Shown here piece by piece: positions 9,524 to 17,826 of a stretch of 64,000 nt of DNA. Numbering within the stretch: position 1 is the stretch's first letter; every line of letters starts with the position of its first letter. A program made the position numbers and the translations under genes. The notes beneath the pieces were generated by a model that worked only from the letters and a program-made list of their open reading frames with translations, searched no databases and had not been told where the DNA came from. The stretch is from Lysinibacillus fusiformis (GTDB lineage: Bacteria; Bacillota; Bacilli; Bacillales_A; Planococcaceae), in assembly GCF_003049525.1 (NCBI RefSeq), contig NZ_PYWL01000001.1, positions 372,001 to 436,000 on the forward strand. Direction: 5' to 3'.

Positions 9524-9886
9524 ATTGGATTCCCTCATTTCTTACCTAAAAGAATACCATAGACCAGAAAATGATAGCAACAGAGTTTAGCTGACAGAAC
9601 ACTCGATTTTCCGTTATAATGGAAAAGCATACTACGTTAAACATCGTAGGAATTCGAATCAGTTGTTTTAAATAGCTTACATGATTATTTTTCCACGGAA
9701 TCAATGTACATTTTGCTGAAGGATGATAATGCCTCATACCTCCATCATAGGAAGCATGAAAGAATCATCAATCACTTAACTAATTACTAGTTTTATAAAG
9801 CTCTCGGACGGATGTGGGAGCTAGTCATTACACAATGAATTCACCATTTACTTTAATAGGTAAAAAAATTGTTAAGGAGGACGAAT
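9524..9886. other. Intergenic region between ylbG and the glycerophosphodiesterase gene
   Basis: 363 bases with no supportable gene. A 63-codon minus-strand reading frame (9546-9737) has no ribosome site and no recognisable pattern. The region must carry the divergent promoters of both neighbours, but no box stands out. Confidence 0.5.
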
Positions 9887-10795
9887 ATGGGGAAGAAAAC
9901 TAAAATAGCAATTGCAATCGCAGCTGCAAGTGCGGCAGCTTGGGCAGGTAGTAAAGCTATTTCTAAACCACAGCAACGTGAAGGTAAACAAGCATTACAA
10001 TTTGATCGCACAATCATTCTTGCACACCGAGGCGGAGCTCATTTAGCACCTGAACATACTATGATCGCCTTTGACAAAGCAGCGCAGTTAGGCGTTGATG
10101 GATTTGAAATAGACGTACGTTTAACAAAAGACGAAGAAATTATTGTTTTTCACGATGATACAGTTGAACGAACAACAGACGGCTATGGCCTTATAGCTGA
10201 TATGACATTGGCAGAAATCAATGCCTTGAATCACGGCTATCATTTTGAAGATTTGGATGGAGCCTTCCCATACCGTGAGGATAAATTACAAGTTGTAACA
10301 TTACGAGAGCTACTTGAGGCGTATCCACATATGTTGATCAATATTGATATTAAAGATGCCCCTGAAACTTATGAAGGAAGTCTAATGCCTTCTAAGCTTT
10401 GGCGTTTAATTGAAGAACTAGGCGCAGAGGATCGTGTCGTTGTAACAAGCTTTTACGGGGAGCAAATAGATCGCTTTAACTTATATGCTCAAAATCAGGT
10501 AGCGCTTGGTGCAGGAGAATCAGATGTGAGAAAAGCATTTGCTTCCTTCTCCAGTCAATTCGGACATTTATATCATCCAAAAGTAGATGTGTTCCAAATT
10601 CCTCCTAAATCAGGGGTTATCGCTTTAGATTCTCCAAAGTTTATTCAGTTTTTAAATAATCTTAACATTCCTGTTCATTATTGGACAATCAATGACTTAG
10701 ACACAATGAAAAAATTAATTAATAACGGCGCAAAAGGAATTATCACAGATCGCCCAGATATAGCCGTAGAGCTATTTCAAACGCAAGAGTCTTAA
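9887..10795 (+). CDS. Glycerophosphodiester phosphodiesterase, membrane-anchored
   Basis: A 302-residue GDPD-family enzyme that hydrolyses glycerophosphodiesters to glycerol 3-phosphate and an alcohol. The catalytic landmarks are LAHRGGAHLAPEHT (about residues 43-56), EIDVRLTKD and HDDTVERTTDG, with the C-terminal TINDLDTMKKLINNGAKGIITD segment. An Ala-rich hydrophobic stretch at residues 5-20 suggests export or anchoring, so it probably acts outside on lipid or teichoic-acid debris. The start ATG at 9887 follows AAGGAGG by six bases. It is the first gene of the insertion between ylbG and ylbF. Confidence 0.9.
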   Translation: MGKKTKIAIAIAAASAAAWAGSKAISKPQQREGKQALQFDRTIILAHRGGAHLAPEHTMIAFDKAAQLGVDGFEIDVRLTKDEEIIVFHDDTVERTTDGYGLIADMTLAEINALNHGYHFEDLDGAFPYREDKLQVVTLRELLEAYPHMLINIDIKDAPETYEGSLMPSKLWRLIEELGAEDRVVVTSFYGEQIDRFNLYAQNQVALGAGESDVRKAFASFSSQFGHLYHPKVDVFQIPPKSGVIALDSPKFIQFLNNLNIPVHYWTINDLDTMKKLINNGAKGIITDRPDIAVELFQTQES

Positions 10796-10869
10796 TAAAT
10801 CAGTCCATGGAAGGGTTAATGCTCTAAATAAGTCCTTCCCACCTACTATAGACAAAAGCCATAGGGATT

Positions 10870-11076
10870 TGATCTGACCCAAAAAGGTTAGACATATTTA
10901 GTTAAGCAACTGCTAAGACCTGAGTTCGGTACTCCACCGGGCTTAGGTCTTTTAATTTCATTCGTTTGTGATTGTAGTAGTGAATATAGTCTTTGAGTTC
11001 CTGTTCAAAATGTGCCATGGATTTAAATTCTTGTAGATACAGGAGTTTTAGTGTCTAACTTTTACGGGGCAGTTCA
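10870..11076 (-). mobile_element. Internally deleted IS3-family element (~207 bp)
   Basis: Both ends are preserved: 10870-10894 and 11052-11076 are 25-base imperfect inverted repeats (20 of 25 matching), opening TGATCTGACCC and TGAACTGCCCC and both finishing in TTAGACA, as in IS3/IS150-group ends. Between them is only the last part of a transposase gene. The upstream terminal repeat is joined almost directly to the 3' end of the transposase, so nearly all of the element has been lost, leaving a MITE-like relic. Confidence 0.82.
10902..11054 (-). pseudogene. C-terminal remnant of an IS3-family transposase (OrfB)
   Basis: About 46 codons ending in a TAA stop at 10902 encode [20 protein letters not shown], then YNHKRMK and LSPVEYRTQ, the typical C terminus of IS3/IS150 OrfB transposases. 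Upstream of this the frame runs into the inverted repeat and a stop codon. The DDE catalytic core is missing, so no active product can be made. Confidence 0.85.
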
Positions 11077-11121
11077 TTACTAGTTGGCTTTTGTAATATT
11101 CAAACAATACTTGCCCTGTTT

Positions 11122-12186
11122 TCATTGATAAACAGATTCTAAATATTGTAATACTGCATCAGTTACTTCTCGTAATGTTGCTGTTCCACCTAAATCAGGG
11201 GTTTTTATACCTTGCGTTAATGTTGATTCGATAGAGTTCAAAATGTGTGTTCCTGCTTCTTCGTAGCCAAGAAAATCAAGCATCATTTTTCCCGTCCATA
11301 TTTGCCCTATTGGATTAGCAATCCCTCGCCCTGCTATATCTGGGGCAGAACCATGAACAGGCTCAAACATAGAAGGAAACACGCCTTCTGTATTTATGTT
11401 GGCTGCAGGCGCTATTCCAATACTCCCCATAATAGCACCTCCTAGATCTGTTAAAATATCCCCAAATAAATTGGAGGCAACAATGACATCAAAGTTGTCC
11501 GGCTTCATGACTAAAAAGTCCGCTAATGCATCAATATGATTGGATGTTTTCCCTACGTCTTCATACTCTTTCCCTATTTCCGAAAATACTTCATCCCAAA
11601 ATGGCATACTGTAGGTGATACCATTTGATTTTGTGGCACTTGTCACATGTTGTCGACGGGCTTTAGCAAGCTCAAATGCATACCGCATCGCACGTTCTGT
11701 ACCCTTTCTAGTAAAAATGGCATTTTGGATTGCAATTTCATCTTGCCCACTATGTATTCTCCCACCACTTTCCGCATACTCCCCTTCAGAATTCTCTCTA
11801 ACAACAATAAAATCAAACCCATTAGGTTGACGTAAAGGTGAGGGTAAACCTTGTAGTAGCTTTGCAGGTCGTACGTTAATAGATTGCTGCATTTCTCGAC
11901 GTATTTTTATAAGTAGCCCCCATAAGGATATATGGTCTGGCACCAATTCCGGCATGCCCACCGCTCCTAAAAAAATTTGGTCATATTGCTTTAAAATCTC
12001 TATCCCATTTTCAGGCATCATACTACCCGTCTCTAAATAATAATCACAGCCCCATGGAAAGGTTGTCCATTCGAATTGAAAACGACCATCCAATAATGCC
12101 ACTTTATTGAGTACATCTATGGCAGCTGGTACTACCTCTTTTCCTATCCCATCTCCTGGTATGACTGCAATCCGATATGTTTTCAT
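11122..12186 (-). CDS. Tartrate dehydrogenase / D-malate dehydrogenase (isopropylmalate dehydrogenase family)
   Basis: A 354-residue NAD-dependent beta-decarboxylating dehydrogenase. Seen are IAVIPGDGIGKEVVP at the N terminus, the substrate Arg-rich helix IKIRREMQQSINVRPAK (about residues 92-108), the ENSEGEYAESGGR loop, the metal-binding SNLFGDILTDLGG and EPVHGSAPDIAG. The ENSEGEY loop and overall pattern fit the tartrate/D-malate branch (TtuC/DmlA, B. subtilis YcsA) rather than LeuB. The start ATG is ten bases after AAAGGAGG. It stands alone between the IS3 relic and ylbF. Exact substrate is inferred. Confidence 0.85.
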   Translation of the reverse strand: MKTYRIAVIPGDGIGKEVVPAAIDVLNKVALLDGRFQFEWTTFPWGCDYYLETGSMMPENGIEILKQYDQIFLGAVGMPELVPDHISLWGLLIKIRREMQQSINVRPAKLLQGLPSPLRQPNGFDFIVVRENSEGEYAESGGRIHSGQDEIAIQNAIFTRKGTERAMRYAFELAKARRQHVTSATKSNGITYSMPFWDEVFSEIGKEYEDVGKTSNHIDALADFLVMKPDNFDVIVASNLFGDILTDLGGAIMGSIGIAPAANINTEGVFPSMFEPVHGSAPDIAGRGIANPIGQIWTGKMMLDFLGYEEAGTHILNSIESTLTQGIKTPDLGGTATLREVTDAVLQYLESVYQ

Positions 12187-12211
12187 GTATGTTGCCTCCT
12201 TTCATAATTGT

Positions 12212-12290
12212 ATAGAAAAAGACTGTAAACAAACTCAGTTTTACCTTTGAGTTGTGTACAGTCTAGTAGAGATGTGTTTGAACACATCTT
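12212..12290 (-). terminator. Tandem hairpins after ylbF
   Basis: Two hairpins follow the ylbF stop on the minus strand: AGATGTGTT/AACACATCT at 12270-12289, then a longer imperfect stem built on AGACTGTA/TACAGTCT at 12220-12264 that ends in a T5 run. The second is the better terminator. Confidence 0.7.
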
Positions 12291-12293
12291 AAT

Positions 12294-12740
12294 TTACGCT
12301 GAGCAAGAGCATGAACCGCCCGAGCCACATCCTCCTCCGCAAGATGAGCCAGATGCAAAGAATGGATTGCTTACAGGGACTTTTACCGCTTCAGAGACTG
12401 TTTTCCCTACAAGTAGGCTAATCTCATCAAGCAAGTCCTGAAAATCGTTTTCAGCAATTTTTAAAGCTGAAACCTTTTCATTTAAGTCGAGCGCCCTTTT
12501 CTGTTGGCGAATCGACTTCATAATTGTATGGTAGTCCGGATGATATTTTCCGAAACGTTGTACATCTTCGTACTGTTCTTTCATGCGATTAAACGCGTAA
12601 ATAGCTTCTACAATTTGTGAATCACTATAAACGGCATCATACGCTTGCTGAAGCGCCATCGCTGGTTCTGAGGAAACAATCATCTCACAAAGCGCTTCCG
12701 CCTCATCTAAAATGAATACCCAGTCAGAGGTCATCATCAT
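12294..12740 (-). CDS. ylbF: YlbF family regulator with Cys/Gly-rich tail
   Basis: A 148-residue YlbF/YmcA-family helical protein. In B. subtilis YlbF, YmcA and YaaT form a complex that promotes RNase Y-dependent mRNA maturation and influences sporulation, competence and biofilm formation. The helical body spans residues 1-120. The last 18 residues form a flexible Gly/Ser tail with Cys at 134, 138, 144 and 146, a plausible metal-cluster ligand set; the B. subtilis complex has been reported to bind Fe-S clusters. The start is one of three adjacent ATG codons (12740 chosen), five bases after GGGGGAA. Confidence 0.85.
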   Translation of the reverse strand: MMMTSDWVFILDEAEALCEMIVSSEPAMALQQAYDAVYSDSQIVEAIYAFNRMKEQYEDVQRFGKYHPDYHTIMKSIRQQKRALDLNEKVSALKIAENDFQDLLDEISLLVGKTVSEAVKVPVSNPFFASGSSCGGGCGSGGSCSCSA

Positions 12741-12828
12741 TTTTAATTCCCCCAATCTCTTACCCATCATAACAGATTTTATGGTAATTTTACATTATTG
12801 AGATTATTAATGAAAGAGGTTTTTCCAA

Positions 12829-13326
12829 TTGATGACAACACCCAAAGAAAAAATCGATCTATTATTAGGGGCAATTTTACAAGATAGTACGGAGGAAGAT
12901 GAAGAAGTTCTTTTACATCTTTTAACTGGGCTCCGCGAAAAACAGCAAGGTATTCATCGTCGTTATATTAACGCCGCCTTACATATGGTTGGCAAGTTTG
13001 AGCCTGAAGTCAGTGAGGTACGTATTCCAATTACACCAGTTATTCATAACACAATTAAGGTGCCACACGGGGGCATCATTGCGACGATAGCCGATGCGGC
13101 AATGGGGGGACTTGCTTCCCGTTCTGTACCAGAAGGATTTAATGTAGTAACTACAAATATGAATGTCACGTATATTGCCACAACAACAAATAAAGAATTA
13201 ATTGCGCGTGGTCGTTTTGTCCATAAAGGGCGGCAAACACTAGTAATGGAATGTGATATCGAAGATGAGACAGGGCGCAAGCTAGCCATTGCTACAGGAT
13301 CATTTTTTGTTATTCAGCGTCGGTAA
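12829..13326 (+). CDS. PaaI-type hotdog-fold thioesterase
   Basis: A 165-residue hotdog-fold acyl-CoA thioesterase of the PaaI/YiiD-like group. The core motif is VPHGGIIATIADAAMGGLA (about residues 80-98), followed by TTNMNVTYIATT and the last strand ATGSFFVIQ. The substrate is unknown, probably an acyl- or phenylacetyl-CoA. The start is TTG 12829 or the ATG immediately after it; the site AGAGGT is eight or eleven bases away. Its last 17 bases overlap the 3' end of convergent murE with no terminator between. Confidence 0.82.
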   Translation: MMTTPKEKIDLLLGAILQDSTEEDEEVLLHLLTGLREKQQGIHRRYINAALHMVGKFEPEVSEVRIPITPVIHNTIKVPHGGIIATIADAAMGGLASRSVPEGFNVVTTNMNVTYIATTTNKELIARGRFVHKGRQTLVMECDIEDETGRKLAIATGSFFVIQRR

Positions 13327-14779
13327 GTAGACCTGTAAAATAGTCCTTAATACACTGTTGATCGGAAAAAGGGAATTTTTGATTTTTAATTTGCTGTGTT
13401 TGTTCATGCCCTTTTCCGGCAACAAGGACAATATCCCCTTTTTTCGCCTTCGCTAATGCTTGATGGATTGCAACTTTACGGTCTAAATAGATTTCATAGT
13501 ATTGTTGCTCTGTAAAACCAGCAATAATACTTTCGTTAATAATGATCGGATCTTCATCTCGAGGATTATCCGTTGTTAAATAGATAACGTCTGCATATTT
13601 ACTTGCTACAGCGCCCATAGCAAAACGTTTCGCTTTATCCCGATTCCCACCACAACTAAAGACAAGATAAATCGTTTTCGAGCGATCGAATGTTTGTAAC
13701 ACGGCTTGGAGGGCTTCAGCCGTATGGGCATAATCTACATACACATCAACTCCTACTGGGTTATCAATCTTCTCGAGCCTGCCTTCAGGAAGCCTTAGGG
13801 ACCACATATGTTCAACTATATCATCCATTGGAGTTCCTAAGCGCCATACTGCCATCAATGCTGCAACCGTATTTTGTACATGGTACTTCCCTACAAAAGG
13901 AATTTCTATAATATGCTCACTCGCAGATGTTTGTAAGCAGAGCACTGTTTTGCCAACTGTTTCACTGACAATTTGGATATGTAAATCATTGTGATTATCA
14001 AAGCCAAATGAGCAGGATTTTTTCTTATCATAAATTCCAACAGAGCGACAAAAGTTATCATCGCCATTTAATACTAGTTTTTTAGATAAATCAGCTAATC
14101 TTTTCTTTGCCCGTTTATAGGCTTCTAATCCTCCATGATCTTCTAAATGATCTTCAGATAAGTTTAAAAACACGCCGCAATCAATGTCACAATGATCGAG
14201 TCTATGTTGCTGTAACCCCATTGAAGATGCTTCTAACACTACATGTGACACACCTTTGCGTACACATTGTTTTAATATCGGATGCAATTCTTTCGCCTGC
14301 AATGTGGTAAGTTCCTCGTAAGAAGTTTGTTGCTTTTCGCCATCAAGATAAAACCCAATTGTTCCTATAACCGCCGCTTTTTTATGTAGAGCGTTTAAAA
14401 GCTGACTGACAAAATGACTCACTGTCGTCTTTCCGTTTGTCCCCGTTATGGCAATAACACTTAATGCTTCTGCTGGAAAAGCTGCTAACTTCGCGCTTGC
14501 ATACGATAGGAATAAGGCTGTATTAGGAACCCATACAAAAGGAATTTCTTTATCAATAATTGGTAAGGAAATACTTTCCTCCGAGACAATTGCTGCTGCT
14601 CCACGGGCCAATGCTTCTTTGACAAAACGACTTCCTGAAGTTTTTTTGCCTTTTCGTACAATAAAAATGTCGCCAGGTTGTACAGCCTGTGCATAATCCT
14701 CTACGCCTGTAATTTCTGTTCGAATCGATCCTCCCGTTACGCTACATGGCCAGTCTTTCAATAACTCAGCTAATTGCAA
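13310..14779 (-). CDS. murE: UDP-MurNAc-tripeptide synthetase, DNPR (diaminopimelate) type, stand-alone copy
   Basis: A 489-residue Mur ligase adding the third amino acid to UDP-MurNAc-L-Ala-D-Glu. The ATP-binding loop ITGTNGKTT is at about residues 111-119, the carbamylated-Lys region follows at about 220-228 and the C-terminal domain has DYAHTAEAL (349-357). The substrate motif is DNPR (404-407), the form seen in meso-diaminopimelate-adding enzymes; lysine-adding enzymes such as S. aureus differ here. The start TTG at 14779 follows AAGGGGGAAG and gives the family length. The gene lies outside any division/cell wall cluster and behind a terminator. Lysine addition cannot be excluded from sequence alone. 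Confidence 0.92.
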   Translation of the reverse strand: MQLAELLKDWPCSVTGGSIRTEITGVEDYAQAVQPGDIFIVRKGKKTSGSRFVKEALARGAAAIVSEESISLPIIDKEIPFVWVPNTALFLSYASAKLAAFPAEALSVIAITGTNGKTTVSHFVSQLLNALHKKAAVIGTIGFYLDGEKQQTSYEELTTLQAKELHPILKQCVRKGVSHVVLEASSMGLQQHRLDHCDIDCGVFLNLSEDHLEDHGGLEAYKRAKKRLADLSKKLVLNGDDNFCRSVGIYDKKKSCSFGFDNHNDLHIQIVSETVGKTVLCLQTSASEHIIEIPFVGKYHVQNTVAALMAVWRLGTPMDDIVEHMWSLRLPEGRLEKIDNPVGVDVYVDYAHTAEALQAVLQTFDRSKTIYLVFSCGGNRDKAKRFAMGAVASKYADVIYLTTDNPRDEDPIIINESIIAGFTEQQYYEIYLDRKVAIHQALAKAKKGDIVLVAGKGHEQTQQIKNQKFPFSDQQCIKDYFTGLLTDAE

Positions 14780-14802
14780 GCCTCTTCCCCCTTTCAGTTC
14801 TC

Positions 14803-14830
14803 TATCATATGACGGCCTTTGTAACGGTGT
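14803..14830 (-). promoter_or_regulatory. Candidate sigma-K promoter of murE
   Basis: On the minus strand AC, a 17-base spacer and CATATGATA match the sigma-K pattern (AC-N16/17-CATAnnnTA) exactly. It ends about 24 bases before the murE TTG start, leaving a short leader that begins just ahead of the ribosome site. The -10 also partly resembles sigma-E. Short motifs occur by chance, so this is a candidate only. Confidence 0.5.
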
Positions 14831-14870
14831 GACGAAAAATGTAGAAGCCACTTGGGGCAACTGGAAGCAC

Positions 14871-14914
14871 AAAAAAAATGAAGACAAGTCCATTCAGCGA
14901 ATGCTTGTCTTCAT
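14871..14914 (-). terminator. Strong terminator of ylbC
   Basis: Perfect 11-base arms (ATGAAGACAAG and complement), a 15-base loop and a T8 run on the minus strand follow the ylbC stop. It isolates murE from ylbC transcription. Confidence 0.93.
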
Positions 14915-14928
14915 GTAAATTTATTATG

Positions 14929-16068
14929 TTATGGCGATTGATCGGTTTTCTCTTCCTCTACAGGTTCTTCACTTTCAGACTCTTCATTATTTGAATCCTC
15001 ACTATCCATCTTCAGTGAAGCAGGTTCTATATAAATTTGTGTATAATAATCCACGAAAACGCCTGAACCAACTTGTGAATATTTATCATTTAATAGAACT
15101 TTCCGGTGTTCGGTAGAATTTGTCCAGCCATGCATTGCCTCAATCGCATCAAAATAGGCAGTTGCTAGATTTTCATTCGCATCGCTATAGTCAATGCTCT
15201 GCGCTTGTAACCTCTTTTTAAGATCTCCATATTTGGGAGATTCATGTGATAAAAAATTTTGCACCTTCATATCTTCGCTATGCATTCTCGCTGTATTTTC
15301 CAATGATTCATTCATCTCTACAGGCGGCAACCCATGATGCTCTCGCGTTACATTTAGTAAATCATCGAGCTGTTTGGCATTCGCCCTATCAATTTCCTGC
15401 TGTAAAAATGAAGAAGGCGGGGTACGTCTAACAAGCTCTCCTTGATAACTCATTTCATATGGCTGATGAAGGACAAGTGTTTTACTATTCGTATATCGTA
15501 TCCCCTGTAATTCACTCGTTTCCCGGTCAATATAAAGCTGCGCGTATAGTCCATCAAATTTGATCAGTAATCTTGTTTGCATATCTTCTTCATTCATGGA
15601 GAATATGTAAATATTATCACCAACATTAGCGGCTACCTCATAATCAATAATCGTCATGCGGTAAATTTCATCTCGTTTTTGCCCAACTTTAAAAGGAAAT
15701 GCATTGATATCTTGCCCTGCTATGTAAACTTGCGTGATGACGTTATTTTCAACACCAATCATAAAAAAAGTTGAAACATCTTTATTATAGACCCACCATT
15801 CATACCCAAACGAGGAGGGTTCCTTCCTTTCTGGTTCTCCATATTGTTCCAAAACGGTTTGTGTGCCTTTCCCTATTAATGTTGAAATACCCGATTGTGG
15901 ACGTGTCATTGCTCCTATATCGGGCTGTTTTAGCTCTGTTTGAGGGATTATATTAGAATTGGTATTTGGGCCTTCTAGTGGTTCATTTTCCTTAGGGGTA
16001 TTAAAAAACATAAAGCCGATTAATGCAATTGCACCACAAATCATTAATATGCGGAATAACGCTTTCAT
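14929..16068 (-). CDS. ylbC: Exported CAP-domain protein (YlbC family)
   Basis: A 379-residue protein with an N-terminal hydrophobic anchor (residues 4-22), a CAP-associated N-terminal domain (about 60-200, with LIGKGTQTVLEQYGEP) and a C-terminal CAP/SCP domain (about 230-345, with NARMHSEDMKVQNFLSH-like and AIEAMHGWTNSTEHRKVLL segments). A Glu/Ser-rich acidic tail follows. CAP proteins are extracytoplasmic; their role in Bacillales is unknown. The start ATG follows AAAGGAG by eight bases. It is transcribed alone, ending at 14871-14914. Confidence 0.88.
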   Translation of the reverse strand: MKALFRILMICGAIALIGFMFFNTPKENEPLEGPNTNSNIIPQTELKQPDIGAMTRPQSGISTLIGKGTQTVLEQYGEPERKEPSSFGYEWWVYNKDVSTFFMIGVENNVITQVYIAGQDINAFPFKVGQKRDEIYRMTIIDYEVAANVGDNIYIFSMNEEDMQTRLLIKFDGLYAQLYIDRETSELQGIRYTNSKTLVLHQPYEMSYQGELVRRTPPSSFLQQEIDRANAKQLDDLLNVTREHHGLPPVEMNESLENTARMHSEDMKVQNFLSHESPKYGDLKKRLQAQSIDYSDANENLATAYFDAIEAMHGWTNSTEHRKVLLNDKYSQVGSGVFVDYYTQIYIEPASLKMDSEDSNNEESESEEPVEEEKTDQSP

Positions 16069-16139
16069 ATAGGACTCCTTTCATCACCATTATTGTAAGT
16101 TATTATATCAATTGTAATTGGGTTGACACAATGTTGTCA

Positions 16140-16168
16140 TTGCAACAATGTCGAATATGCTCTATTAT
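16140..16168 (+). promoter_or_regulatory. Sigma-A promoter upstream of yugN
   Basis: TTGCAA, a 17-base spacer and TATTAT lie about 47 bases before the yugN start. The heptamer ACAATGT occurs twice in direct orientation across the -35 area. Confidence 0.6.
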
Positions 16169-16214
16169 AAAAATGAGCGTATACTTTGTACGAGAACCTA
16201 AAGGAGGATTATAC

Positions 16215-16616
16215 ATGTATTTTGAAAATACTAACCTTGAAAATTTAACCGCTGATCAAGAGCTAATTGTCAGCATTATGAAAAAACATGGTTTAGAATG
16301 TGATGGCGGTTGGGATTATGAACGTATGACATTCGATAAACGTTTCGATACTCGTGAAGGTCGTTATTACCTACGCGTTTTCGCATATGCCATTTCTGGT
16401 GATGTTGGTGCTCATGATGCCATCCTTACATTAATGAAACCAGCACTTGGTAAGTACTATTATCCACATGGTGTTGAATATGGAGAAGATGAAGTTTTCC
16501 CAGCACATATTGTGAAAAAATGTGAAGAAATCTTAAAAAAGGTTAAATTAGAATTAGATCAATTCTCAATCGAGCCTACAAATAAAAATAACTTTGAACC
16601 TGTTAACGCACGCTAA
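16215..16616 (+). CDS. yugN: YugN-like family protein
   Basis: A 133-residue cytosolic protein of the YugN-like family (KKHGLECDGGWDYERMTFD, YYLRVFAYAISGDVGA, KYYYPHGVEYGEDEVFP). The function is unknown. The start ATG at 16215 follows AAAGGAGG by eight bases. An upstream extension to 16023 is not credible because the promoter and ribosome site lie inside it. It is monocistronic, closed by the terminator at 16672-16698. Confidence 0.88.
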   Translation: MYFENTNLENLTADQELIVSIMKKHGLECDGGWDYERMTFDKRFDTREGRYYLRVFAYAISGDVGAHDAILTLMKPALGKYYYPHGVEYGEDEVFPAHIVKKCEEILKKVKLELDQFSIEPTNKNNFEPVNAR

Positions 16617-16671
16617 TCTTTATTAATTGAAAAGTGATAGCAAGTATAGCATTAAATAGCTTCATAGTTAC

Positions 16672-16700
16672 GAAAAGACTGGTAGTCCAGTCTTTTTTAT
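16672..16700 (+). terminator. Terminator of yugN
   Basis: AAAAGACTGG and CCAGTCTTTT arms with a four-base loop are followed by TTTATTTT. Confidence 0.85.
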
Positions 16701-16767
16701 TTTGAGTAAAAATTAGATTTCTTCTCATACTACCTATATCTAGAACAAAATGTAGGTGAGAAAATTG

Positions 16768-17826
16768 TTGTCATTTTTTAATCGTCCTTTTTTTCGTCAT
16801 CCCATTATCGTTATCGCGATTGGGATTTTTCTCCTCTGGTTTATTTCAATATCATTGCCGATCTTACTTGCCTACTTAACTGCCTTACTTTTAGAACCTA
16901 TTATAGTTCGGATGAGCAAACGTTTTCGAAAAAAGCGTAAAATAGTGGTTTCCATCTTTTTTTTATTCTTCCTAAGTATCTCTTTATTATTATGTACGCT
17001 TATTATTTATGTAAGCTGGAAACAATTTTCATCATTTATTATTGATATTCCAGATTATTTGAATCAACTTTCTGCACTATGGATTCAAATGCAATCTAAA
17101 CTAAGTAACCACACCTATCATTTACCTGTAGAACTAGTTTCACAAATTCAATCCATGATTGCAAGAGCTTTAGCTTCCACTGAAAAATTTGCACATTCCT
17201 TAACAAACATCGATGTCTGGTCTGCCTTATTAACGTATATCCCTACACGATTATTTGATATTTTTGTCTATTGGATTGTCTTGTATATGTTGCTTTTGGA
17301 ATTGCCGACCATCAATCAAAAAATATTAATGCCCGTCCCTTTCCACTACCATCAGAAAATTGTGTTTATTGGTGAACGAGTTAAATTAGCCTTATTTGGA
17401 TTTTTGAAAGCACAATTGCTTGTCGGATTAGGTATTTTTGCTTTAGCTATCGCAGCCTTTTATTTTCTCAAAACGCCATTTCCTCTATTATTAGCATTGT
17501 TGCTTGTCGTCTTAGACTTTATTCCTTTTCTTGACTCATTTATTTTATTAGTCCCATGGGCAATCTATCAAGTTTTTGCTGGGGATTATATTTACGCCGC
17601 TGTGTTAATTGTATTAACAGTAGGTCAATTTTTAGTTCGTCGTATGATTGAGCCAAAAATAATAGGTGATAAAATTGGACTTTCTTCTCTTTCAACCTTT
17701 ATTGCGATGTTTATCGGATTTAAAATTTTTGGATTTTCAGGTATTTTAATTGGACCATTACTTTTTGTAGTCGTTCTCTCATTAATTCAGCCAACGACAA
17801 AAAATCTCCCACCTACTGAAAAATAA
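16768..17826 (+). CDS. AI-2E/YtvI-family transporter, sporulation membrane protein type
   Basis: A ~352-residue polytopic protein with about eight membrane segments, of the AI-2E/PerM family and closest in style to sporulation protein YtvI (long amphipathic region between helices 3 and 4, then LLVVLDFIPFLDSFILLVPW and EPKIIGDKIGLSSLSTF near the C terminus). The substrate is unknown. The in-frame GTG at 16756 lies inside the ribosome site AGGTGA, so TTG at 16765 or 16768 is the likelier start. It is convergent with ctaM and shares a terminator overlapping its last codons. Confidence 0.78.
   Translation: MSFFNRPFFRHPIIVIAIGIFLLWFISISLPILLAYLTALLLEPIIVRMSKRFRKKRKIVVSIFFLFFLSISLLLCTLIIYVSWKQFSSFIIDIPDYLNQLSALWIQMQSKLSNHTYHLPVELVSQIQSMIARALASTEKFAHSLTNIDVWSALLTYIPTRLFDIFVYWIVLYMLLLELPTINQKILMPVPFHYHQKIVFIGERVKLALFGFLKAQLLVGLGIFALAIAAFYFLKTPFPLLLALLLVVLDFIPFLDSFILLVPWAIYQVFAGDYIYAAVLIVLTVGQFLVRRMIEPKIIGDKIGLSSLSTFIAMFIGFKIFGFSGILIGPLLFVVVLSLIQPTTKNLPPTEK

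Noticed and set aside
9546..9737. 63-codon reading frame on the minus strand between ylbG and the glycerophosphodiesterase
   Set aside because: No ribosome site, no domain pattern and an unlikely composition; treated as chance.
10805..10846. Terminator after the glycerophosphodiesterase gene
   Set aside because: Only a six-base stem (GGAAGG/CCTTCC) with a long loop and no T run; too weak to list.
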